Shown in pieces: positions 1 to 10,800 of a stretch of DNA of 24,921 nucleotides. Below the pieces are notes generated by a model. The model had not been told where the DNA came from, searched no databases, and worked only from the letters and a program-made list of their open reading frames with translations. Every line of letters starts with the position of its first letter. Position 1 is the stretch's first letter. The translations under genes were made by a program, and so were the position numbers. The DNA is from Discostella pseudostelligera (taxonomy: Eukaryota > Bacillariophyta > Thalassiosirophyceae > Thalassiosirales > Thalassiosiraceae): NCBI GenBank assembly GCA_036940085.1, contig JALLBK010000476.1:1-24921 (forward strand), read 5' to 3'.

Positions 1-1521
1 GAGGCGATAAAAAGGAGTGAATTTCACCTCTGCTCAACTACTACCCAACAAGACAAACAGAAAGTTGAACACAGCAGTAATAGCTCTGCTACCTCACGAC
101 GAGGATCCATACTCACACATGGAAGAAATCTAATTCGGTACACCCTCTTCTCACCAATGGGGACCATCGTTGCTACCGCCGAGGCACACTTGTATTTATG
201 GAACTCATCAGACTCCATCATTGTTTCTGATATCGATGGTACGATAACAAAGAGTGATGTCAGGGGAGTGATTGATACTGTGATTCAGGATAAGTTTGAA
301 CATGTCCATGACGACATATGTAAATTATTTCAATCGATATTGGATATTGGAAATGCAGTTGAGGAGGATAAATGCAATGAAGTGGAGATGGAGGAGGAAG
401 AGGATTATTTCGTTACGGATGGTAGCACCAGCAAACAACAGTCTAGCTCTCATCCCAAATCGATGGATCGAAACAATAGAGTGGGCGGCGAAGTTCGATT
501 CCTCTACCTGAGCGCACGGCCTATTAGCTACATCAGCCAAACTCGCAAATTCCTCCAAACGGTATCACAACAATGCCCCACAAGGAAAATACACAATTTA
601 CCCCCAGGACCGATATTGTGTCATAGATCCGCACTATCTTCGGTCCTGTATTCGGAGCTTGTTGCTAAGAACATTCACGAGTTTAAAGCGGATGTTCTAG
701 CACGGCAGGTGGTGCTTCCTTTCGTAGCCGCGCGTGGAGAAGTGGATTTCAAACCAACACCTTACTTGAGGAAATCCAGTGATAGTGTCATATTATGTGC
801 CGACGAGCCAACCACAGACAATGCACGCGATAGTATTACTGAAATCGTGAATACTGCTGACGAACGAAGAAGAATGGGACGATCAGTAAGTGGCATATCC
901 GACGCTTCTTCCACTTGGGACAACCGACTCTTCCTCGCTGGATTTGGAAACAAGATGACAGATGCAATTGCGTATGAAATGGCCGGCATCGACCGCGGTG
1001 ATATCTACATTATTGATACAGAGAGTAAAATCCTTTGCGTGGGTGTCACAGCTGACCGGAGAAATGATGAGAGCATAAGCGACCGAGCCGAATTGACCTC
1101 ATCAACAAATACTGACGTTTGTATGGACCCTTCAGAGTGCTCTTTCGTCGAAATTGTATGTTGCCCTGGAGGGGTTGATACAGAAATATTCTCTGGGATG
1201 ACAGCACCCGACCATGCAACAACACGACCATCGATTGCCAGCAAATCGTCGTCTCTCCGTTCCACTGATTTATCCCCAACAGATGATTGCAGACAACTTG
1301 ATGTCGACGCAACAACCGAAACTAGCTCGGATAGGGTGAGACGGAGGTCATCAATCAAAGAGTTCACATCGAAAATACCAATGAAAAAGTTCCCATCCTT
1401 CAAATTGGCCTCGTCAATGGCAAAGAAACCATCGCGTCATACGTTGTTTGAAGGATATGGCGACCCTATGCTGCTGGATAGGATTCGTAGTAGGAGAGTG
1501 GTCGAGCCAATGCAAATCTAG
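1..1521 (+). CDS. Lipin-type phosphatidate phosphatase, 3' part (5' end outside the window)
   Basis: Phosphatidate phosphatase (PAP) makes diacylglycerol from phosphatidate, for triacylglycerol and phospholipid synthesis at the ER. The frame is open from base 1 to the stop at 1519-1521 (506 residues visible). The first ATG is at 157, but the residues before it (GRNLIRYTLFS, coded at 121-153) read as the usual lead-in to the catalytic LNS2 domain, so I treat that Met as internal and the gene as cut by the left edge. The domain begins at AEAHLYLWN. The haloacid-dehalogenase catalytic motif DIDGT is at 229-243, followed by TKSD. Then come the LYLSARP segment, LPPGPIL, and the closing block GFGNKMTDAIAYEMAG. 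An acidic, low-complexity insert of about 50 residues (about 355-490) separates DIDGT from LYLSARP, and a second Ser-rich insert lies before GFGNK. The tail is basic and Ser-rich. The N-terminal lipin domain would lie outside the window. The family call is firm. PAP activity is inferred. Confidence 0.9.
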   Translation, partial: EAIKRSEFHLCSTTTQQDKQKVEHSSNSSATSRRGSILTHGRNLIRYTLFSPMGTIVATAEAHLYLWNSSDSIIVSDIDGTITKSDVRGVIDTVIQDKFEHVHDDICKLFQSILDIGNAVEEDKCNEVEMEEEEDYFVTDGSTSKQQSSSHPKSMDRNNRVGGEVRFLYLSARPISYISQTRKFLQTVSQQCPTRKIHNLPPGPILCHRSALSSVLYSELVAKNIHEFKADVLARQVVLPFVAARGEVDFKPTPYLRKSSDSVILCADEPTTDNARDSITEIVNTADERRRMGRSVSGISDASSTWDNRLFLAGFGNKMTDAIAYEMAGIDRGDIYIIDTESKILCVGVTADRRNDESISDRAELTSSTNTDVCMDPSECSFVEIVCCPGGVDTEIFSGMTAPDHATTRPSIASKSSSLRSTDLSPTDDCRQLDVDATTETSSDRVRRRSSIKEFTSKIPMKKFPSFKLASSMAKKPSRHTLFEGYGDPMLLDRIRSRRVVEPMQI

Positions 1522-2130
1522 TCCATAAAAGCTCGAAATGTAGAAGGTGGAACGTGATGTGATATATGCAAGTCGCTGGCGAAGAGACAAAGATCATGAG
1601 GAATCTATTCGTTTGGTCGAACGCAGTTTCAACGTTTAACATGTAACTCAAGCTTGTAGCCGATTCTACATTTGTTACCATTTCTACAGAATCAGTGAGA
1701 TGCATTGGAGTAACGATGCAGTACAAGGTCATATTCCAATTCCACCCGGAGAGAAGATGATATCTATTCATCATTATCTCTTTATTCTTCATTCGATGCG
1801 ATGGAGAATGGAGACCCAATTGCCTTGTCTGTCCGTCGACGGTGAGATATCTTTGCAATATTATGTTTTGGCGCGGCGAAACATGGCGCGCGCGGCAGCA
1901 CCAACAACAAGCAACACACAGCTGCATGCAGCAGCCGAGAGGCACAGGCCACAGGCCAATTCACACTCACTTTGACTTCGACTTTGATAATATGATCTTG
2001 GCCTTGGCTCGCCTTGTCTTGAAACAATAGACGGGGGAGGGATGGTCGACTGTCGACTTCTGCTATTGCTATTGGACCCTCCGGAAGTCATGTTTTAATT
2101 TTGCGAATCCATCGAAATCAAAATAATATC
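1522..2130. other. Intergenic, lipin 3' flank and ATAD5-like 5' flank
   Basis: No coding frame here is supported. The segment holds the 3' untranslated flank of the lipin gene and, in its last few hundred bases, the likely promoter of the ATAD5-like gene. Around 1880-1960 it is rich in GCGCGCGGCAGCA/CAACA-type simple sequence. I see no convincing TATA box or RNA gene. Confidence 0.5.
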
Positions 2131-5100
2131 ATGAGCGGCCACCAGCAGCAGCATCTACGCGGTGGCATAGTGATCGTCGACGACGCTGCTTCATCCTCTG
2201 CAATCGGCGCTACTACTACTACTACTACTACTGCTACTCGTCGAGGATGCTCCCCCCCTCTTCCTGCCACCACCACAACCGCTGCCATCGATGGTAATAA
2301 CAAAATCCTTCAAAAGCGGTGGGTGTGCGACGTATGCAAGGTGAAATGGTTTCTCGACTTTGTTGAAGCATGTGCTCATGAGAAAAATTGTAGCGCAAAT
2401 GGGAGTAATACTGGAGGTCAGTTGTTGCCGCCGCCATCGTCATCACTCATTGGTCATTGTGAAGTGATTGACATTGTTGAAGTGACGACGGCATTGATAT
2501 CTGCTGATTCCAATGACGGCACAGCGGTGGAGGTGCAAAGTAATGCCGCTGGGCAAGGTTTAGCTTCCATCTTTCGACCTCAACGGGGAAAGACTTCTAC
2601 AGCAAAAGATCCACCTAAGATGACAAAGAAAATGGGTTTAGCATCATTTTCATCAGTATCACACGCTAAAAAGAAGAAGAAGGATAAACCGTCTCCAGGT
2701 TATGTTGTCCCTGGTGTCACCCAAGCAGAGTACGAAGAACATCTTGTAGCCGAAAAGGAGCACCTTCGGAGATCTACGAGGACAACAACTACTAAATTGG
2801 CTGCTATTGATGAAGAAATGACAGAAAAATCTCAGACGCTAACATCGACATCAAACAAGAGGGCCCGACTCGGCAAGGGAGAACAGAGGGATGGTCGCAG
2901 CAATGAAGTTGCAATTGATGTTGACGATGATTCTACTGACGAGGATGCCAACGATGAGTGCGTAGTCATCGATGAAGTCCAAACCAAACCGACGAAATCT
3001 GATGTATTCACCAAAAAGAAGAAGGGTCTACTATCCAAACGACAACTGGCAGAACATCAGGCTGTGGAATTCTTCGCGAAACGAAAGAGGGCTGCTGCTG
3101 AAGAACGGGAACGTCAGAAGAAGAGAGAGGAACTGCGTCTAGCGAAATTGAAGGACAGTAAGGTTGAACAGACATTGACTACCACGGCTGATGTCGGCAG
3201 TGATGATGGGGTGAATGTGGTGAGCACGATGAATGATGCATCTGCGGTTATCAAGGAACGCAATAGGAAGGCGGAGAAACCATCTGGTAGGAGTAGTGAG
3301 GAAATCATGCAATCTTCTGGTGGAGCTCGTGAGGAAAGCAACAGAGATGGGGTAAGAAAAGTCACTTACCCTCCTGCGGTTAGGTTCCCTTGTCCATCTC
3401 ATGTCGTGCCAACCAATGATGCAGATGAATCATTGGACATGGAGGTAGAAGAAAACTCGTCATCGTTGCGACTACTGAGGGACACTCTACGGTATCAACA
3501 TTGGAAACCTAACTTGTCGAACTCAACTACTACAAGAGACGATGTTACACAACACTCACGCGACAACTTCTCATCTTCTGGAGATGAAATGGTCAGGGAC
3601 GACACATTCAGCTTATTATCATCTGTTTTTGATCTGAGCGCGAAGAAAAAAGAACACATACAACCATCAGACAACAATAAGAATCAACTCTGGGTCGACA
3701 AGTACGCCATAACCAACATTCCCGACGACATCCTCGGTGCCAACAACAAGGAAGCATCCAAGAAGCTTTTATCCTTCGTTGAGCAATGGAAAGTGCGCAG
3801 ACACAAGTCCGTTCGGGCCATGGGACGGGTAAAATCCAAGGGGAAACGTCGTGGCACAAAGAAGAGGTCACACGGATACGACTCTGACGATTCCTTTCTC
3901 GACGATGAGGGCGGATTAGAAAACATTTTTCTTATTACTGGCCCCACCGGTTCGGGCAAGAGTCGCATCGTCCATGCCGTTGCCGAGCAGTCCGAATGTG
4001 TTGTGATTGAAATTAATTCGTCAGAACAGCGGAGTGGGGCAGCGTTGAAGCGTGCAATTCAGGAGACGACACAGAGTCATTCGAATCTTGCCATATCGAA
4101 GAAAAGGCAGGGCTTGGGTAAGGGTGATAACGACTTCTTCGGCAACAATGCCAACACTGGCACTGCTGCAAATGAATTCGATGAGGATAGCGATAGTTGG
4201 TATGAAAGTAGTGACGAAGAATCGGTGCAGGAGAGCCATTCACTCACAATCATATTAATCGACGAAGGTGAGAATGCGTTCCGTATTCTGAGCACATTTA
4301 GAAGCAATATCGCTATCTTACCGCTCTCTATTGCTGAATGATTAACTCTTCTTTTGGACTATCCAGTCGACCTACTTTTTGACGAAGATACGGCATTTTG
4401 GCCGGCACTTGCCCAAGTTAGCCAAAAGGCCAAGTGCCCAATAGTCCTGACAGCATCCTCATTTCCCGCCGAAATGAACAACTTGAGGTATCAGTACATT
4501 TCCTTAGAACGCCCTCCGCCTCATGAGTGTAGTATCAAAATGGCCGAAGTTGCAAATTCTGAAGGCATGGATTTTTACCGAGCTACCGTCGAAGACATCT
4601 CCAAGAGACTTGAAATGATCGCAGAGATATGTAGGTGTGACATGCGGAAGATCCTGAACGCTATGCAGCTGTTTCGCCACGCTAAATCTCGACAGCGCAA
4701 GAGCAATGCTATGAAGGACACGAACATCTTTGAATTGCAGCAGATGGAGCCATGCACTTCTCTGTCGACAGTGGTAGCGGATAGACCATCGATCTTGAGT
4801 GTTGAGCCTCGACTTGTGCCGAAGGATAGACATTCACTGGTTACAATTTCCGGCAAGAACTTTGCATCCTCAACAACGAATCTTCTCATTGGAGGACGAG
4901 TCTGCAGTCATTTCCGCATTCTTAATGACAACAAGATCATTGCTGTTTGCCCGCCTTGTGTTATACCGGAAGGCGTCTCCGAAAATGCCATCTACGAAGA
5001 TGAATTTGCTAAAAACATTGACTGCCTAACCTGCAAGTTTGTCAATGTTGTCGTCCGCAGGGCGTGTGCCAATGGCCTCATTCTTCATTCAAATTCATCA

Positions 5101-6600
5101 CTGACTGGCACCTGTAATTCAGAGTATGAGAACTGGACCATCGAGTACGACATACCGCTCAGGGAAGATGTTTGGGAAGTGAAGACGACACGAGAGGATT
5201 TTATTCGCAAAATGAAAGCACGGAAACTTAAGCAGGCGAATATGGCAAAGGACAATGATGATGGGCTCATGCCATCTGATGAGGAAGAATTCGAAGATGA
5301 TACAAATCATCATAAGAGAAACAACTTGCAGCACTTTGAATGCGAGACTAGTGGTACGAAATGTGGAACCGACATCGAAGATGTTGACCCGCAGACTTTG
5401 CTGGAGAGCGCAACCGCTGACATGGACGATATTGTTGAAATATTCTGCAATGAGTCACTGATATCATCTGAAGCTTGCCAATCATCTTTCTCAGAAGTCA
5501 ATAACCTTGCTGAAGACTTGAGTCGACTCAGTGATGCAATTTTATTGGAAGACGCATTCACGAATTTGGCCATCCCGTCCCTAGCTGGATCAGTTGAAGG
5601 ATTTGGGTTTGACACACTTGAATCGCTATCTTGTATTGACTCAATATCGTGTGCAGACCCGTTGATTGATAAGCTGAGCAAGGAGAAGAACAAGAAGCCG
5701 TGAGTACTCTTTCATTATATTCACCATCATCGGATTTCAACTTACACCGTCTCTTGCCATTACTTCTTCAGACCAAGCTTCGAGACAATTTTTTCATCAG
5801 GATTGAATGAATCTGGATTCTTCTTTGGCAATAGCGACTCATATGTCACCTATCCGAATAGAAGGCGGGATCGTCAGCTTCTTTGCTACTCTGAACAACA
5901 CTCTCGCGGCCTTGGCTTCTTGGATAATAATACTTGTTCGACGGAGGAGATTGATGAGCATTCAAGGAGCTGTCTCGATGATGAGGACATGTCATCATTT
6001 GTGCAATTACAAACACGTGCACGGTTCGAAGATGACATCTTGCTTCGTCGACATGCACCCCAGACATATCTATCACCCTCCTTGATGCTTGCGCAACGTC
6101 TCGATACCGTTTCCAATCACGGCTTGACCGGGAAATCAATGCCTTTACTGCAATCAAGGAAAAATGAAGTAGCTTCAAGTGCTCTCCATTTCATGCATTC
6201 CGTATTAATGAATGGCGACTCAGGGTAAGAACCGATATGAACCGTGCGCGCTTGTCATTTTCTCTTCAGCATGTTCTCTAAATGGAAATACAATTACAGG
6301 TATTTTGGACTTCGTCACGATGCCGATGATTCTGTGGATCATGTTTGGCGGAGAGATTCGTTGTTAGATCTTTCACTTTCGCTAGACTACCTACCATATC
6401 TTCGAGCAATTGCACACCACGAAGTGAGAGTTCAAAGGAAATTTGAAGACGTGATGCAAGACAATTGTGGTAGAACAAGGACTCGGAGGTGCAGGAGCAA
6501 TGTTCGCCGAAGTTATTTGGACGAGTGTGCGGGGGTTCACGATGGTATGCTGGATCAAGAGTCATTTAATTTGGCAAAGACTTACATGATCATGGAATAA
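2131..6600 (+). CDS. ATAD5/ELG1-type RFC-like AAA+ ATPase (PCNA unloader)
   Basis: The large subunit of the Elg1/ATAD5 RFC-like complex, which removes PCNA from DNA after replication in the nucleus. Proposed exons: 2131-4267, 4367-5699, 5772-6224, 6300-6600 (1407 aa). The start is the ATG at 2131; the frame upstream only adds a TTG. Visible features: a poly-Thr tract; a Cys/His motif at residues 66-87; a long charged, Lys-rich disordered region; the entry motif LWVDKY at 520; Walker A GPTGSGKS at 604-611; INSSEQRSG; an acidic insert; and Walker B IILIDEVD, whose Val codon is split by intron 1. The collar is followed by a TIG-like segment (about 853-945), an acidic region, and LDYLPYLRAI near the C-terminus, typical of this family. 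Introns are 99, 72 and 75 bp with GTGAG/GTGAGT/GTAAG donors. For intron 3 an alternative acceptor at 6269 is also in frame. RFC1 is the nearest alternative, but no BRCT domain is seen and the LWVDKY/SSEQRSG context fits ATAD5. Confidence 0.87.
2211..2232 (+). repeat. (ACT)n trinucleotide repeat coding poly-Thr
   Basis: About seven ACT/TAC units inside the first exon of the ATAD5-like gene, read as consecutive Thr codons near the N-terminus. It is a coding microsatellite and likely variable in length. Confidence 0.85.
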
Positions 6601-6669
6601 AGTTCACGATATGATAAACGTCTGAATCAATTCACCATCCATTATGTTGTCCTCTCTTCTACTCCTCTC

Positions 6670-7629
6670 ATGTTATCTTTGGTATCGTACTCCAATTCTC
6701 TTCTTCAGGCGGAAGTGGTCGGTAATGGAAGCTGCCAGCTGGAAGGGTGGAATTCCTCCCACGATGCCGATGCCGATGGCGATGGTGAGGCAGTAGGTAG
6801 TAGACAACAAGTAGTGATTTGCAGCGCCGAACTATTTGATACGGCCCCAAACAAAGTCTACGAACAATGGCGAGCCTTTTCTGATTCTCCGGTGACAAAC
6901 TGAGCCCTAACGAAAGAAAGGGTAAATACGGTGATATTTGGTGAGTTTGCTCGGCGGTTGGTGCTCGGGAATGGATGTGTTCCATATTTTTTACGTGCAC
7001 CTTGCACTAAACTGTCATCTCTTCCACATCAACATTTCTGTTTCGGATAAATTCCCAGGGGGCAATATGCAGACAATGAGGAAACATTCAAGGTTAAATT
7101 GTGTAGTGCGCCTTGCGCAGAGCCATGCTGTTGGATGGGATCGATGTTATGCTTCCCCTGCGCTCAGTATCAACTTCGTCACAAGGTGCTAAACCATGTA
7201 GAGCCGGGAAGTGGATGGAGCAATTATCAGTGCTGCCAGGGCATGTTCGGTGGCATTTGCTGCATCCAGCCTGGCAACTTGGGAGAGTCGAGCTGTCCCC
7301 AATGCTGCATGTGTGCGGAAGGAATTTGTTTTCCGGGTATGGCCGTGAGTGCATCCCAGGCAGTGATCATGCAACGGTATCAACTTGGGCTTGACTCCGA
7401 TGACGTTCGTATAATTCGATGCAACAACTGCTTGCAATTCCTTGCTTGCTGTGCTTCGTGTCTTAACCTCTGCATTGACTTTCAAGGGGACGATGCAATC
7501 GTGACGTGCATTAACCTTACCGCAGACATCACTTTCTGTTGTATGAGTGGGTGCATGACCGCCAGAGTCTATCATGAAATCAATGCGCGTGAGAAGGATG
7601 CCCCTGAGAAGTACCAAATGGAACGTTGA
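6670..7629 (+). CDS. Conserved cysteine-rich protein, function unknown (frame break near 6900)
   Basis: The last exon, 7059-7629, is firm. It codes about 190 residues very rich in Cys, with blocks CSAPCAEPCC, CCQGMFGGICC, SSCPQCCMCAEG, IRCNNCLQ and a closing FCCMSGCMTA, ending in a charged tail. It recalls PLAC8-type membrane-associated Cys-rich proteins, but I cannot assign the family. A 118-bp intron (6941-7058, GTGAGT...CCCAG) joins it in phase to an exon ending KGKYGDIW, giving DIW-GQYADNEETFKVK. Upstream coding (SAELFDTAPNKVYEQW, about 6823-6870) looks like the same protein but is in another frame and meets a stop at 6901-6903. One missing base near 6883-6911 would connect them. The start is uncertain: ATG 6670 is followed by a good acceptor-like CTTCTTCAG at 6700-6708, so the start may lie after a 5' intron. 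Spacing from the ATAD5-like stop is only about 70 bp, on the same strand. Confidence 0.65.
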
Positions 7630-7647
7630 TTGAGCTGTTACGTGCGT

Positions 7648-7659
7648 GGGGGGGGGGGG
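7648..7659 (+). repeat. G12 homopolymer in convergent intergenic gap
   Basis: A run of 12 G in the roughly 200-bp gap between the convergent Cys-rich gene (stop 7629) and the P5A ATPase gene (stop 7826). It is error-prone in sequencing. No function can be read from it. Confidence 0.9.
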
Positions 7660-7825
7660 TAGAAAATACCGAGGGATACTGCGCAATAAAGCGTCCTCGA
7701 CACCACGACAAGTCGTCGGTGAATAGATGTTGCTTGTAGTTATGTTTAGTAAGAGTCATGTTTTGCATCTACTGCTACTTATGCTAAATGTATGGAAGCA
7801 TTTGCGATGGGTTGATCTCTATTGG

Positions 7826-10800
7826 TCAACAATTCAGCACAGTGCGAACCGCCTTTTCTGCCAGGGTTACCATCATCGTGTCCAAGCACATGATAATGCA
7901 AAGCATTGTTCGAAAACCAACTGCGTTCACAGCTCCAATGATCAAAATGTTACCGTATCCTTCTTCATCACCACGAAGGTTGAATGCGGGTGGACCAGTT
8001 CTTGGCAATGGAGAAAGTTGCATCAGCTGGTTCAATGGTGGAAACACCTCCATTGCACACACGAACAATGTGAAATAACATGCTTGGATACTGCGGAAGA
8101 GAAGGACGTTCTCCGACAAGCTCTCCATGTAGGGTCGTCCTCGATAATTGACGAGGAATGTGTTGATTGTTGATAACACAGTTACCAAGAATGTCGCAGT
8201 GTTCAGTGTATTTGGATAGAATAGACCATCGGGCACAATAGATGGATCATATGGATCAACGTAGACATCGGACATATATGTTACTGACATGATTGCCGCA
8301 AAGTGAATACTGAACTGAAGAAACATCGAAATCATTGTCTCTTTGCACAGTACCGACGATGGAGGTTGTCGAGTCGAAAGCCTTGTGAGTGGCTTGCCTC
8401 GTGTAACGAATAAGAATAGAACCGCCACTACCAGTCCAACCGCAGTCAGTTGTCGATCGCCCTGCTTCACACCTTTCTGATGAAGCGTCGTCAGCACTAA
8501 TGCGTTGACAAGGCATTGCACTCCCAAAATCTTGTAGATCTGGGTCATGATTGCCAACGTACACCGACCCTGTTGTAAAATATCCTTGCAACATCGAATA
8601 CTGGTCTTGCGGGAGGTGAATGGAGAAGCCACAGACGCATTTCCAAGGCTAACAAAATTGAGTTCATCTTCGGCTTCCGCAAGTGCTCGAAGCGACCGCT
8701 CAACTCTTTCAGCTCTTCTTCGCTTGCCACTTTTTGAGGAGCTCTTCTTCGAGGTCTTGCGTTCTCGCTTTTCCTCGCTCCGTACGGCACTAATCACGTC
8801 ATTGGCCAATCGCTGCTTTGCTTCCAAGTCAGGCACGCTAATTATAGAGACGCCGACATGTGCTCGCTTCAGCGCTCCAACATCATTCGTACCATCTCCG
8901 CACATGAGCGTATGTCTCCCTGAGGAATTGAATGCAGAAATTACAGCTTCCTTTTGTCGAGGATTATGCCGTGCAAATACGGAGATAATGGGGACCAAAC
9001 GAGAAAGTTCCATTATCGCAGTAGGATGATTCAACACGGCACGGTCATCGAGTGCAACCTCCGATGGGTCCCTGGTTGCCATACGAACAGCATGGTTTGC
9101 CAGCTTGGTTAAAACATCTCCTGTAACGCAAAAGTTAGCAGACCCACACCGCACCATTGCTTCGAGCTTTGAATAGTTCGATGTTGAATACCAGAGTAGA
9201 TTGTCAGCCTTGTCCACAACCCTAACGCTGTGGTCAAGAGACCGGAACACGAATGGTTGATGATTTCCGCTGTCTATGTTCTCCTCATGACACAACTCAT
9301 ATGTGCGCTCATGCGGCACGTCGATGATGCCGACACGGCGTGCGACCTCGGCGGCAGTCAATACTGCATCTCCTGTCACCATGACCACATTCTGGTTGCC
9401 GACCCGTAGTTCCTTGACAACCCGCCCAGAATCAGCCTTCAAGGGACTATCCATGATAAGTAGTCCAGCAAATGTTAACTTTGACTCGACATTGTCACGT
9501 GACTTCAACTTAGCCAAACACGACGTTGTGTTCTTTCCGAGATTCCGGCAGGCCAGTGCAAGGACGCGTCGCCCCAACATCATTTGACGAAGGTATGATT
9601 GCTCATAGTCGATTGGGAGGGATTTGGGATCAATCATCGGTTTAAGAGCTTCCGGAGCGCCCTTAGTCAGTGCCCATAACGTCGCATCTTTCAAGTCGTT
9701 GGGATTGTGGACATCGATGGCCAAGACTGTCATTCGCCGTAACTTGGAGGAGAATGCAAATCGATGAAGTACCTTGATCGATATGTTGCCATTGGACATC
9801 GGCGATCGCCCATCCATGACCAGTGCGGGCCTCACCTTCTCAACGACCGTATCAGTCTTCGAGTTGATAGTAAAGCCACATCCTTCCATGACAGCTACTT
9901 CCAAAGGGTCGCCACACAACTCAGTTTGAACAATAGTCCTGCCATCTCTTCCCGGAACAAAGACATGCGTCGTAGCCAACGATTGACAGCCTACCATGAC
10001 TCGAAGCGTCTCGATTGGCAGGAGGGAGCGAACAATGTTCATCGAGGCCATATTCGCATCATCATTGTCCCTACGCGATTCATGGCTAAGCTTTTCTCTG
10101 GAGAGAATGCTGTCAAACAGAATTAAGTCTCCGTCGTCCTTTCTATTCTCTTTTGATTCGTTTGTCATTCTGATTGTAATGTCGTCATCATGAACAACTT
10201 CAGCTGTATTGGGCAATCGAACGCCGTGCAATCTCAATTCATCGCTTGTCAGTGTTCCAGTCTTATCGAAACAGCACGTGTCAACCAATCCTGCAATTGG
10301 TATCCGGAATGGTTCTGTACAGAAAATTTGATATCGTTTTATCAAATCACTCAAGCTCGTTGTGACTGCCAATGACAACTCCATGGGAAGTTCCGGAGGA
10401 ATTACAGAGGTGATGATGATAACGACGTGTAAAATCAACTTGAAATGGTTCCTCGTAGAGTCTCCCCATGCATGCTGAACAACGGTAGACGCCGATGCTA
10501 ATGCGCAGAAGAGCAATAACAGGAGGAAGTATAACGTTTCTTTCGCATTGACGCCTTCTCCGCCGCTATTACTGCTGCCTCCTCCTCCAGCTTCGGCATG
10601 GTATGCCAACGTACGCAACAGCTGTCCCTGTATGGTATCAAATCCAGTGCGTAGGACAAAGCAAACTAGGCCCTGATTCGGTGGTGGCGGAATTTCGCCA
10701 TCGTTGGGAACCGTGTTTTCATCGCTCTGATTCTGCTGCTCTTGTTCAAACTCAGACTCCAGCGACGAATGATGATCCATCAAGACAGTCCCTCCAAAAA

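Noticed and set aside
1005..1403. 132-residue minus-strand frame inside the lipin gene
   Set aside because: Shadow of the sense coding frame; Ser/Val-rich translation without motifs.
2561..2600. Possible PCNA-binding (PIP-like) motif QGLASIFRP in the ATAD5-like protein
   Set aside because: Lacks the hydrophobic residue at position 4 and the double aromatic of a PIP box; too weak to report as a feature.
6682..6708. 27-nt GT...AG stretch right after ATG 6670
   Set aside because: Too short for an intron here. The acceptor-like CTTCTTCAG may belong to a longer 5' intron whose donor I cannot place.
6892..6920. 29-nt GT...AG micro-intron in the cysteine-rich gene
   Set aside because: It restores the frame, but it has no pyrimidine tract and is less than half the length of every other intron here; a missing base is simpler.
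8547..9029. 160-residue + strand frame opposite the P5A ATPase
   Set aside because: Antisense shadow of a gene with intact catalytic motifs on the minus strand.
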